From Lentisphaerota bacterium (lineage in GTDB: Bacteria > Verrucomicrobiota > Lentisphaeria > Victivallales > Victivallaceae): a DNA stretch of 64,000 bases. Position 1 is the first letter of the stretch, and each line of letters starts with the position of its first letter. The DNA lies in contig SUVX01000012.1 in the NCBI GenBank assembly GCA_015061725.1, forward strand, positions 1 to 64,000, in the 5' to 3' direction. The notes under the pieces were generated by a model that was not told where the DNA came from, made no database searches, and saw only the letters and a list, made by a program, of their open reading frames with translations. Below are positions 45,528-53,782 of this stretch, in pieces. The position numbers and the translations under genes were made by a program.

Positions 45528-46643
45528 ATGAAAACTGTAAAATTGATGGGAACCCTGCTCCTTGCGGGAATGATCGTTCTCCCCACCATGGCGGCAGAGA
45601 AAAAAGCTCCGGCAAAGAAGGCTGCTCCGGCAGCGAAAGCTCCGGCAAAGGAGGCTGCGCCTCAGGTCGATATCTGGGTCAGTCTGCCGGATGTTGTTGC
45701 AGTGGTTGATGGTGCGAATGTTACCAAAGCCGAAGTTATCCAGCTGTTCATGAGTCAGCTGCCTGACGGAAAAGTTCCTCCGTTTTTCACGGCAGAACTG
45801 GTGAAACAGGTTGCGCCCCGTCTGGTCAAGGCGGTTGTTTCCAACAAACTTTTTGCCAAAGAAATGGCAAAGTCCAAATTCAAAGCAACTGCGGAACAGG
45901 CGCGCAAGTTCCTTGAAGAAGAAATCAAAAAGGCTCCCAAACAGCAGCTGGATATGATGGTTCAGCAGCTTGCCATGCAGGGCAAGACGCTTGAACAGCA
46001 CATCCGCAGCATGGCAGAAAATCCGGTCGTTCAGAACCAGATTGCCCGTGCGATGTTTGCAAAAGAAACATTCCTCAAAGGTATCAAAGTTACTGCGCAG
46101 GATGCTGAAAAATACTACAAGGCCCATCCTGAAATGTTCAAGACTCCGGCAGATGCGCCCAACACCATCCGTGCTTCACACATCCTGATCATGGTTGATG
46201 AAAAGGCAACCGAAGCCCAGAAGAAAGCGGCTCTGGATAAAATCAACGGCATCAAAAAGCAGCTGGATAAGAATCCGAAACTGTTTGAAGCTCTTGCCAA
46301 AACTGAAAGCAAATGTCCCAGCGGCGCCAACGGCGGCTCTCTGGGAGCATTCGGCAAGGGACAGATGGTTCCTGAATTTGAAAAAGCGGCATTTGCTCTG
46401 AAACCCGGACAGATTTCCGGTGTGGTCAAGACCCAGTTCGGATATCACATCATCCGCAGAGATGCGGCACAGGGTTCTTCTGTTGTTCCCTTTGCTCAGG
46501 TCAAAGACAATCTGATTGCTTTCCTGACCGAACAGAAAATGGTTGAAGCCGAGAAGAAGTATATGGAAAAACTTGAAAAGGGTGCCAAAGTTCAGTACTT
46601 TGTCAAAGAACAGGCTCCTGCCAAGGCTCCCGTCAAGAAGTAA
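45528..46643 (+). CDS. Secreted parvulin-type peptidyl-prolyl isomerase
   Basis: A 371-residue protein: signal peptide (MKTVKLMGTLLLAGMIVLPTMA), a Lys/Ala/Pro-rich linker (about 23-45), a SurA/PrsA-like helical chaperone part (about 50-200), and a parvulin domain from ASHILIM (about 215) through GGSLGAFGKGQMVPEFEKAA to TQFGYHIIRR. A second Ala/Pro/Lys tail ends the protein. The role is folding of exported proteins, fitting the large secretome here. GGAGGA-like sequence lies upstream of the ATG. An intrinsic terminator follows. Confidence 0.9.
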   Translation: MKTVKLMGTLLLAGMIVLPTMAAEKKAPAKKAAPAAKAPAKEAAPQVDIWVSLPDVVAVVDGANVTKAEVIQLFMSQLPDGKVPPFFTAELVKQVAPRLVKAVVSNKLFAKEMAKSKFKATAEQARKFLEEEIKKAPKQQLDMMVQQLAMQGKTLEQHIRSMAENPVVQNQIARAMFAKETFLKGIKVTAQDAEKYYKAHPEMFKTPADAPNTIRASHILIMVDEKATEAQKKAALDKINGIKKQLDKNPKLFEALAKTESKCPSGANGGSLGAFGKGQMVPEFEKAAFALKPGQISGVVKTQFGYHIIRRDAAQGSSVVPFAQVKDNLIAFLTEQKMVEAEKKYMEKLEKGAKVQYFVKEQAPAKAPVKK

Positions 46644-46662
46644 ATTCTTTTTGATTCTGTTC

Positions 46663-46692
46663 AAAAGACCGTCGCAAGGCGGTCTTTTTTTT
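46663..46692 (+). terminator. Intrinsic terminator after the parvulin gene
   Basis: Stem AAAAGACCG (46663-46671) / CGGTCTTTT (46680-46688) is followed by more T. The A-run upstream would also let it act on the convergent gene at 46746. Confidence 0.85.
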
Positions 46693-46745
46693 GTGCCGGA
46701 ACAGGATAAAAAACGTGCGGTTGAAAGATACTTTGACTTGCGAGA

Positions 46746-47597
46746 TTATTTATCGGCTTTTTCACGCAGGCGGTAATAGTGACTGACGAGCATATCTTCG
46801 GGGATGTCGAAGCCGTGGGCACCATGGGTTTCGTCGATTAAGTGTCCGCCGTGGTCGGGAACAAAGACGAGAGCGCGGTTTTTGTCCGGATAAAGTTCAT
46901 CCATAAGAGCTGCAAGTTTTTCGAAGCGGTCGGCGGCAAAGAGGGTCTGTTCCGTACACTCTTTTGAGAAACATCCGGTCTTGTGCTGCATGGCATCGTA
47001 GCCGGTCATGTAACTGATGATAAGATCATAACTGTCTTTTTTCATCAGTTCAAGAGTACATTCAAAACTCTGCGCATCGGTGCGGAAAGAGTAATAATCC
47101 ACGGCGCGTTTGCGGAAGATGGTGTCAATACTGCAATTATTGTCAGAAATAATGGCAACGTTTTTTCCGGCTCTTGCCATGGCATCAAAGAGGGTGTCAA
47201 CGGTCAGAACCGGCTTTTCATACTTTTGAATACCGTGAACACAGGGGGCGGCTCCGGTGAAGATCGTTCCGTAACAGACAGGAGTCACGCTGGGCATGAC
47301 CGCAACCGAGGGAATACGGAACGGCGCAACTTTTTCAATGCGCTGAAAAACTTCTGGGAAGTGTTCTCTCTGGTGTTCACCCATGGCGTCGCAGCAGAAA
47401 AGAACCATGCGTTCAACTTTTCCCGTCATCGTGCGGACTGCCTGATCAACGATTGGCGCCACGGCAGAGGCGGCGCAGTCGGCGGGTTCCGGAACGCCGA
47501 AAAGTTCGCAGACTGTCGGCGTCAATGCGCCGATGGAGTAATCACGTTTGTATTTTGAACAGAATTCTTGAAAAACGGCAGCTGATTGTTCTTTCAT
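46746..47597 (-). CDS. Alkaline-phosphatase-superfamily phosphodiesterase-like protein
   Basis: A 283-residue cytoplasmic protein of the type I phosphodiesterase/nucleotide pyrophosphatase group. Metal site residues are in VLFCCDAMGEH (Asp about 70) and FVPDHGGH (about 251-258), the likely Thr nucleophile is in SVTPVCYGTIFTG (about 102-114), and YMTGYDAMQHKTG supplies further ligands. AAGGA precedes the ATG. The substrate is unknown; a nucleotide or sugar phosphate is plausible. Stands alone. Confidence 0.8.
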   Translation of the reverse strand: MKEQSAAVFQEFCSKYKRDYSIGALTPTVCELFGVPEPADCAASAVAPIVDQAVRTMTGKVERMVLFCCDAMGEHQREHFPEVFQRIEKVAPFRIPSVAVMPSVTPVCYGTIFTGAAPCVHGIQKYEKPVLTVDTLFDAMARAGKNVAIISDNNCSIDTIFRKRAVDYYSFRTDAQSFECTLELMKKDSYDLIISYMTGYDAMQHKTGCFSKECTEQTLFAADRFEKLAALMDELYPDKNRALVFVPDHGGHLIDETHGAHGFDIPEDMLVSHYYRLREKADK

Positions 47598-47688
47598 TGT
47601 AAAAAAATCCTTACTTTATAAACGGATGAATATTATTGGATAATATAGGACACATTTAAAAAAATGCAAATTTTTTTGTTTACAGCAG

Positions 47689-48375
47689 TCAGAGATTTTC
47701 TGCTTTGAGGCAGGGTTCAAGCGCTTCTGCCCAGATGCGGTATCCGTCTTTATTCGGATGACAGCAGCGATCCACATAGAGAGCTTCGTTGAAAGAACCG
47801 TCCGGCAGAAGGAATTTTGAGTTGATATCCAGAAATGCGATCCGGTCGTTTTTTTTGTCAAAATGCTCTCTGAGCAAAGCATTGAGCGTATTGATCTTCT
47901 GATTGATTTCTTCCGGCATGCGCGGAAATACTGCCATGACGATGATTTTGCTTTTTGGCAGCATTTGCAATAAAGTTTCAACCAGCTGTTTTACGCCTGC
48001 AAAAGCATCTTCAGGGGAATCTCCGTTGTAGTTTTGCGTTATTGAAAACTGGTTGGTCCCGGCATTGACGATGACCAGTTCCGGAGCCTGACCTTCAAGT
48101 TCGTTGTGCTGAATCCGCCACAGCATATTCTGAGTACGGTCAAAGCCGTATCCCAGATTGAGGGTACGGCGGTGCGCGTAATATTCCTGCCAGATCTCTT
48201 CGCCGTATCCGTTGCAATCCTCTTTGTGCCAGAAGTGTGTAATGGAGTCTCCGATAAATATGATATCAGCTTTTTTGTGCTGCACTTCAAGCAGTTTTGC
48301 CGAATGACGGGCGTACCAGTCGTAGCTGTCATTTTCGATTTTTGGACATGGGAGGCATGTGCGTGGCGTTTTCAT
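47689..48375 (-). CDS. SGNH/GDSL-family hydrolase
   Basis: A 228-residue protein. Block I is FIGDSITHFW (Ser at about 44), block II NLGYGFDRTQNMLWRI, block III VIVNAGTNQ (GxND variant with Q), block V DRCCHPNKDGY. It resembles PAF-acetylhydrolase-like esterases that deacylate lipids or sugars. The ATG at 48375 has GGAAATG upstream. A much longer open frame on this strand, reaching 49425, only runs antisense to metG. Cytoplasmic by lack of a signal. Confidence 0.85.
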   Translation of the reverse strand: MKTPRTCLPCPKIENDSYDWYARHSAKLLEVQHKKADIIFIGDSITHFWHKEDCNGYGEEIWQEYYAHRRTLNLGYGFDRTQNMLWRIQHNELEGQAPELVIVNAGTNQFSITQNYNGDSPEDAFAGVKQLVETLLQMLPKSKIIVMAVFPRMPEEINQKINTLNALLREHFDKKNDRIAFLDINSKFLLPDGSFNEALYVDRCCHPNKDGYRIWAEALEPCLKAENL

Positions 48376-48485
48376 AATGTCATTTCCGTATTCTTTCCAG
48401 ATGCAGCAGATCATCATAATGTACACCCCGGGACTGTGAAATGCAAGAGTTCTGTTTATTTTTTCAGTGTTCCGGATTTGAAAAC

Positions 48486-48514
48486 TTGAAAAAACAATTG
48501 TTTTATGGTAAATT
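48486..48514 (+). promoter_or_regulatory. Predicted metG promoter
   Basis: TTGAAA (48486-48491), 17 bases, TAAATT (48509-48514), about 42 bases before the start. Confidence 0.45.
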
Positions 48515-48555
48515 ATAACGATTATATTTCTTTTTACTGTAATCAGGGAGCTGAA

Positions 48556-50487
48556 ATGATGAATAAAGATAAATTTTATATCACAACACCGATTTATTAT
48601 GTCAATGACCGTCCGCATATCGGACACGCCTACACGACGATTCTGGCAGATGTGCTTGCCCGTTTCCACCGTTCTCTCGGGGATAACACATTTTTCCTGA
48701 CGGGAACCGATGAACACGGTCAGAAAGTTGAAAAAGCCGCCGCGAAAAACAACATGGATCCGCTGGTGCATTGCGACGAAACAGTCGTCCGTTTTCAGGA
48801 ACTCTGGAAAAAACTGGGCATCACCAATGATAAATTCATCCGTACCACTCAGGATTTCCACAAAAAAGTCGTTCAGACTGTTTTGCAGGATCTTTATGAC
48901 CGCGGAGAGATCTACCGTGCTGAGTATACCGGCTGGTACTGTGTCGGCGATGAACGCTTTTTCACCGAAAAAGATCTGGTTGACGGCAAATGCCCCGAAT
49001 GCGGACGTGAAGTGACCGCCATTCAGGAATCCAACTACTTCTTCAAGATGGGACAATACCGCGACTGGCTGGTTGACTACATCAAAACACATCCGGACTT
49101 CATCCTGCCGGAGTTCCGCGCCAACGAAACGCTGGGTTTCTTGCGTCAGGAACTGGGAGACCTTTGCATCAGCCGTCCGAAGTCCCGCCTTGCCTGGGGT
49201 ATCGAACTGCCGTTTGACAAAGATTATGTCTGCTATGTCTGGTTCGATGCGCTCATCAACTATATTTCCGGCGTCGGTTATCTTCAGGATGAAGAAAAAT
49301 TTGCCAAATGGTGGCCCGCCAGCTGCCAGTTGATCGGCAAAGACATCCTTACCACGCACTCGGTTTACTGGCCGACCATGCTCAAAGCGATGGGACTGCC
49401 CATGCCCAAAACCATCTTTGCCCACGGCTGGTGGCTGACCGGCAATACCAAGATGAGCAAATCTCTGGGCAACGTGGTCGATCCGATGGCGATGATCGAA
49501 CGTGCAGGTGTCGATGCCTTCCGTTACTTCCTGCTTTCAGAAATGACTCTGGGCAATGATGCCAACTTCAGCGAAGAAACCTTTATTTCCCGTTACAACA
49601 GCGACCTTGCGAACGATCTCGGAAACTTTGTTTCGCGCGTGAACAAACTGGTTCTGCGTGCAACAAACGGACCCGTTCCCGCTCCGGGAAAACTTGAAGA
49701 CGCGGATGTTGAACTGCTTGATACCGTTAAAACCGCCGCTGAAAAGATGGCTGAAAGTCTCAAAAATATGAAACTTGACAGCGGTATCGCTTCCGTCCTC
49801 GGCGCAGTCCGTGCGGGCAACCGTTATATGGAAAAGTGCGCCCCCTGGGTCCTTGCCAAAGAGGGCAATACCGAAAGACTGCATACGGTGCTGTACTGCT
49901 CCGCTGAACTGCTCCGTCAGGTTGCAGTCCTGCTTGAGCCTGTCATGCCTGAAAAGATGGCTCAGCTGGGTAAGATTCTGGGTTATGCTCCCGGAGAACT
50001 CGGCGCGATTTCTGACCTAGCCGTCAAAGAAAGCGACCTCGCCGGCAGAATCATGACCGAAACCGAACCCCTGTTCCCCCGTATTCTCGTTGAAGATAAA
50101 GAGGAAGCCAAATCTGCTCCTGCGAAAAAAGAAAAGCAGCCCAAAAAAGAGGAAAAGCCCGTCAATTTAATTTCCATTGACGATTTCTTCAAGGCTGAAC
50201 TTAAAACCGCAAAGATCCTTGCCGCAGAAGCTGTTCCCGAAGCGGATAAACTGCTGAAACTTCAAATCGATGTGGGCGGCGTTCCCCGTCAGATCGTTGC
50301 GGGTATTGCAAAGAGTTACACGCCGGAATCACTGATCGGTAAAACGATTGTCATTGTTTCCAATCTTCAGCCCGCCAAAATCAGAGGCATTGAGTCCTGC
50401 GGAATGCTGCTTGCTGCAAAAGCCGGAAAAGAACTGAAACTTGTGACCGTTGACGGCGAAATCGCCTCCGGTGCCAGTGTCGGATAA
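48556..50487 (+). CDS. metG: Methionyl-tRNA synthetase with C-terminal tRNA-binding domain
   Basis: A protein of 643 residues. The class I signatures are RPHIGH near the N-terminus and KMSKS at about 300. One zinc knuckle (CPECG) is present with a partner Cys upstream. A Lys/Glu/Pro linker near 515-535 leads to a Trbp111-like tRNA-binding domain (DDFFKAELKTAKILAAEAVP, IVIVSNLQPAKIRGIESCGM). The start is at the MM pair 48556/48559, with CAGGGAG upstream. It is followed by plsY after 18 bases. Confidence 0.97.
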   Translation: MMNKDKFYITTPIYYVNDRPHIGHAYTTILADVLARFHRSLGDNTFFLTGTDEHGQKVEKAAAKNNMDPLVHCDETVVRFQELWKKLGITNDKFIRTTQDFHKKVVQTVLQDLYDRGEIYRAEYTGWYCVGDERFFTEKDLVDGKCPECGREVTAIQESNYFFKMGQYRDWLVDYIKTHPDFILPEFRANETLGFLRQELGDLCISRPKSRLAWGIELPFDKDYVCYVWFDALINYISGVGYLQDEEKFAKWWPASCQLIGKDILTTHSVYWPTMLKAMGLPMPKTIFAHGWWLTGNTKMSKSLGNVVDPMAMIERAGVDAFRYFLLSEMTLGNDANFSEETFISRYNSDLANDLGNFVSRVNKLVLRATNGPVPAPGKLEDADVELLDTVKTAAEKMAESLKNMKLDSGIASVLGAVRAGNRYMEKCAPWVLAKEGNTERLHTVLYCSAELLRQVAVLLEPVMPEKMAQLGKILGYAPGELGAISDLAVKESDLAGRIMTETEPLFPRILVEDKEEAKSAPAKKEKQPKKEEKPVNLISIDDFFKAELKTAKILAAEAVPEADKLLKLQIDVGGVPRQIVAGIAKSYTPESLIGKTIVIVSNLQPAKIRGIESCGMLLAAKAGKELKLVTVDGEIASGASVG

Positions 50488-50505
50488 AAACAGGAGAGTC
50501 CAATT

Positions 50506-51129
50506 ATGTCAATCACGGCTGTTATCGTCTGTGTTTTTGCCTACTTTTTCGGAGCCATTCCCTTTGCGCTGATTATCGGAAAACTCCACGGCGTCGATAT
50601 CCGCAAAGTGGGTTCGGGCAACGTCGGTGCAACCAACGTGACCCGTGCCGTCGGACCGGTTCAGGGAAAAATCTGTTTTGTCCTTGATTTGCTCAAAGGT
50701 GCGATTCCCGTTCTTGCAGCGCAGGTCGCTCTGCCCGGTTGTGCGGGCATTGCCATTGCTGCCGGAGCCATCGCCATATTGGGACATATGTTCCCCGTAT
50801 ACCTTAAATTCAAGGGCGGCAAAGGTGTCAGTACCGGAGCCGGAGTTGCGCTTGCTCTTGCGCCGCTGCCGCTGCTCTGTGCGCTCGCTCTCTGGGTGGT
50901 GCTTTTTCTTGTGACCCGTTATGTTTCCGTCGCCAGTATTGCCGCCGCTGTCGGATTGCCGGTTTTTGCGTATATTTTCCGTCTGGTCAATGTCGGAAAT
51001 ACCGCTGCCAAAAGTACGCCGGTACTGATCTTTTTCTGTGCGATTGCCGCCATTACGGTCTACCGTCACCGCAGCAATATCAAGCGTTTGCTTGACGGAA
51101 CTGAAAACCGTTTTGAAAAAAAGCATTGA
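50506..51129 (+). CDS. plsY: Glycerol-3-phosphate acyltransferase PlsY
   Basis: A 207-residue integral membrane protein with about five to six hydrophobic segments. Family motifs are present: GSGNVGATNVTR (about 37-48), LLKGAIPV, GHMFPVYLKFKGGKGVSTG (about 92-110) and the C-terminal YRHRSNIKRLLDGTE. It transfers acyl from acyl-phosphate to glycerol-3-phosphate, the first step of phospholipid synthesis. Co-transcribed with metG; the serC promoter overlaps its stop codon. Confidence 0.95.
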   Translation: MSITAVIVCVFAYFFGAIPFALIIGKLHGVDIRKVGSGNVGATNVTRAVGPVQGKICFVLDLLKGAIPVLAAQVALPGCAGIAIAAGAIAILGHMFPVYLKFKGGKGVSTGAGVALALAPLPLLCALALWVVLFLVTRYVSVASIAAAVGLPVFAYIFRLVNVGNTAAKSTPVLIFFCAIAAITVYRHRSNIKRLLDGTENRFEKKH

Positions 51130-51154
51130 AAAACAGATATTTCGGGTATATATT
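51126..51154 (+). promoter_or_regulatory. Predicted serC promoter, overlapping the plsY stop
   Basis: TTGAAA (51126-51131) overlaps the plsY TGA. After 17 bases comes TATATT (51149-51154), 46 bases before the serC ATG. Confidence 0.6.
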
Positions 51155-51199
51155 ATAATAACAAACATCTTATAACCCCTTTTCAGGAGAAAAGTGAAA

Positions 51200-52279
51200 A
51201 TGAAGATTTACAATTTTGCAGCCGGTCCGGCTATGCTCCCGGCCGAAGTTATGAAGAAAGCCCAGGAAGAATTTTGCGCTTATCAGGATAGCGGCAGCGG
51301 TCTGATGGAACTCTCTCACCGCGGTAAATATTTCAAGCCGGTCATTGATCGCGCCGAAGCCAACGTCCGTGAATTGCTCGGACTGACCGATGAGTACAGC
51401 GTCCTGTTCATTCAGGGCGGTGCCAGCATGCAGTTCTGCATGATCCCGATGAACCTGCTCAACGGCGGAACTGCTGACGTGGTCGAAACCGGTGTCTGGA
51501 GCAAAAAGGCTGCCAAAGAAGCCAAACTTTTCGGTACTGTCAATATCGCTGCCTCCAGCGCCGATACCAAATACGATCACATCCCCGCCGTCAGCGACTG
51601 GAAACTGACTCCGGGTGCTGCTTATCTGCACATCACCAGTAACAACACCATCGCCGGAACCCAGTATCAGACCCTTCCGACTGCTCCTGCCGGAGTTCCC
51701 CTGATTGCTGATATGTCCAGCGATATCATGTCAAGAGTTTTTGACGCCACCAAGTTCGACATGATCTATGCCGGTGCCCAGAAAAACCTCGGTCCCAGCG
51801 GTGTCACCCTGGTCGTCATGAAGAAGGCTCTTGCCGAAAGAACCGCCGCCAATGTTCCCACCATGCTGCGTTACAGCACCTACATTGAAGATGGTTCCAT
51901 GTTCAATACGCCTCCGACCTACTCCATCTACATGCTGGCTCTCGTGACCGACTGGGTCAAGGCTCAGGGCGGTATCGCCGGTGTCGAAGAAGTCAACAAT
52001 GCCAAGGCTGCCAAACTTTACGGCTTCCTCGATGACAGCAGCTTCTTCAAGAGTACTGTTGCTGTTGCCGACCGTTCCAGAATGAACGTCGTCTTCCGTA
52101 CGCCGAGCGAAGAACTTGATGCCAAGTTCATCGCCGAAGCAAAAGCCAACGGACTGACCGAACTCAAGGGGCACCGTCTGGTCGGCGGATGCCGCGCCAG
52201 CATTTACAACGCCATGCCCATGGAAGGCGTTGAAGCGCTGATCAAATTCATGAAAGAATTTGAAGTCGCCAACCGCTGA
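51200..52279 (+). CDS. serC: Phosphoserine aminotransferase
   Basis: A protein of 359 residues. Starts KIYNFAAGPAMLP, typical for SerC. Further motifs are FIQGGASMQF (phosphate/PLP binding), HITSNNTIAGTQY, and GAQKNLGPSGV with the PLP lysine at about 195. It makes O-phosphoserine from 3-phosphohydroxypyruvate and glutamate. ATG at 51200 is chosen over GTG at 51194 for better spacing to AGGAG. Monocistronic with its own terminator. Confidence 0.96.
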   Translation: MKIYNFAAGPAMLPAEVMKKAQEEFCAYQDSGSGLMELSHRGKYFKPVIDRAEANVRELLGLTDEYSVLFIQGGASMQFCMIPMNLLNGGTADVVETGVWSKKAAKEAKLFGTVNIAASSADTKYDHIPAVSDWKLTPGAAYLHITSNNTIAGTQYQTLPTAPAGVPLIADMSSDIMSRVFDATKFDMIYAGAQKNLGPSGVTLVVMKKALAERTAANVPTMLRYSTYIEDGSMFNTPPTYSIYMLALVTDWVKAQGGIAGVEEVNNAKAAKLYGFLDDSSFFKSTVAVADRSRMNVVFRTPSEELDAKFIAEAKANGLTELKGHRLVGGCRASIYNAMPMEGVEALIKFMKEFEVANR

Positions 52280-52296
52280 GCAATTATTGTAAAATC

Positions 52297-52334
52297 AGCC
52301 CGGAGCAGTTAGTTTGCCGCTTCGGGCTTTTTTC
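52297..52334 (+). terminator. Intrinsic terminator after serC
   Basis: Stem AGCCCGGAGC (52297-52306) / GCTTCGGGCT (52319-52328) with one G-U pair, then T-run. Confidence 0.85.
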
Positions 52335-52351
52335 TTGAAAAGGGGGAAGAT

Positions 52352-52909
52352 ATGGCAGATAAAGCCGGTGTTTACGGAGCAGAAACGATTGCTGCAGGAA
52401 AGTATCTTGTTCTTCAGAAAGTGAAGTTTTCCAACGGACGGAAACTTGAGGGCGTCTGGGAGTGTGTCAACCGCACCAATGCCACGGGTGCCGCTGTCAT
52501 CATCCCCCGTCTGATGCCGGGCGGAGATTTTATTCTGATACGGCAGTTCCGTCCGCCTGCCGGAAAATACGTCATAGAGTTTCCCGCAGGTTTAATTGAA
52601 CCGGGTGAAACGCCTGAAAGCACTGCCATCCGCGAACTTTATGAGGAAACAGGTTATCAGGGAACGGTTGATAAAGTCATTCCCCCCTCTTACAACTCTC
52701 CCGGTATGTCCGGAGAGACCGTTTCCATGGTGCTGATGACCGTTGATAAAAACGCTTATCCTGAAATTCCTGAAAATCATCAGGAGGACTCTGAAGATAT
52801 TGAAACCATCGTCGTCAGCCGTGCTGATCTGCCCGCTTTTGTGGAGCAGTCCATTGCCCGCGGAGATGGTATTGATGCCCGTATCGCCGTATTTGCAGCC
52901 ATGTCATGA
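52352..52909 (+). CDS. NUDIX hydrolase, ADP-ribose pyrophosphatase-like
   Basis: A 185-residue protein with a complete NUDIX box at about 90-112: G-x5-E-x7-REL-x-EE-x-GY within GLIEPGETPESTAIRELYEE. The preceding VIIPRLMPGGDFILIRQFRPP and the following SPGMSGETVSMVLM fit ADP-ribose or nucleotide-sugar pyrophosphatases. GGGGGAAG precedes the ATG. Its stop overlaps the next start (ATGA), so translation is coupled to the PHP gene. It probably clears nucleotide diphosphate derivatives. Confidence 0.9.
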   Translation: MADKAGVYGAETIAAGKYLVLQKVKFSNGRKLEGVWECVNRTNATGAAVIIPRLMPGGDFILIRQFRPPAGKYVIEFPAGLIEPGETPESTAIRELYEETGYQGTVDKVIPPSYNSPGMSGETVSMVLMTVDKNAYPEIPENHQEDSEDIETIVVSRADLPAFVEQSIARGDGIDARIAVFAAMS

Positions 52910-53778
52910 ACGAAGAAAATCCATTGAATAACTGTATAGATCTGCACACGCACAGTACCGCTTCTGACGGAAGCAATGCGCCGGGAGAGATTCCGCGTAT
53001 TGCTTTTGAGCAGGGCTTGGCGGCTGTTGCATTGACCGATCACGATACCGTTGGCGGAATTCCTGAATTTCTGGCGGCGGGAGAAAAGTATCCTCTTGTG
53101 GAATTGATTCCCGGTGTGGAACTTGCCGCCTTGTACGGCAGCAGGGAACTGCATATCGTGGGGCTTTTTATTGACCACGAATCAGAGGCTCTTTCTGATT
53201 ATCTGGCACGTCAGCGTGAAATGCGCTTCCGCCGTAATGAGGAAATCAGGGCAAGACTGAATATCTTGGGCTATCCGACCAACTGGGGAGATGAGGCTTT
53301 TGCGGATAGAGACCCCTCCACGGTGGGACGTCCGCACTTTGCAAAACATCTGTTGAAATTCGGATTTACGGACACCCGTCAGGTCTTTGACCGTCTTCTG
53401 GGACACAGCCGTCCCGCTTATGTTCCGCGCAAACTGCCCGTGGCAAAAGAGGCGATAGAGGCGATCCATGCTTCAGGCGGCGTTGCAGTCTGGGCGCATC
53501 CGGTGTACCGTGAACGCAACGAAAGTGCCTGGCTCCGCCGTGTGGCAAAACATCTGGCGCATGCCGGACTTGACGGTATTGAGGGCTATTACAGTATGTT
53601 CAGTCCCGTTGAAACGGCTCTGGTAACGGAAATCGCCGGAATCAACAATCTTGCTGTTTCCGGCGGCAGCGATTATCACGGAGAAAATTCCCCTGATATC
53701 TCCATGGGTTCCGGTATGGGCGGTTTGAGAGTTCCTGCGGAACTGTTGAACGGTTTGAAAGCAAAAAAAGTCCGGTGA
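52906..53778 (+). CDS. PHP-domain phosphoesterase, RNase AM/TrpH-like
   Basis: A 290-residue cytoplasmic protein. Metal ligands are in DLHTHSTASDGS (His 14, 16), ALTDHDTVGG, PGVEL, WAHPVYR and GGSDYHGEN. An insert around 110-170 matches the YciV/TrpH-type family, which includes 5'-3' exonucleases acting on nucleotide 3',5'-bisphosphates and short RNAs. Four-base ATGA overlap with the NUDIX gene, five bases to the methyltransferase. Confidence 0.88.
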   Translation: MNEENPLNNCIDLHTHSTASDGSNAPGEIPRIAFEQGLAAVALTDHDTVGGIPEFLAAGEKYPLVELIPGVELAALYGSRELHIVGLFIDHESEALSDYLARQREMRFRRNEEIRARLNILGYPTNWGDEAFADRDPSTVGRPHFAKHLLKFGFTDTRQVFDRLLGHSRPAYVPRKLPVAKEAIEAIHASGGVAVWAHPVYRERNESAWLRRVAKHLAHAGLDGIEGYYSMFSPVETALVTEIAGINNLAVSGGSDYHGENSPDISMGSGMGGLRVPAELLNGLKAKKVR

Positions 53779-53782
53779 AAAA

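Noticed and set aside
48376..49425. N-terminal extension of the SGNH hydrolase frame
   Set aside because: The added 350 residues run antisense to metG and across its promoter; the SGNH fold is complete from 48375.
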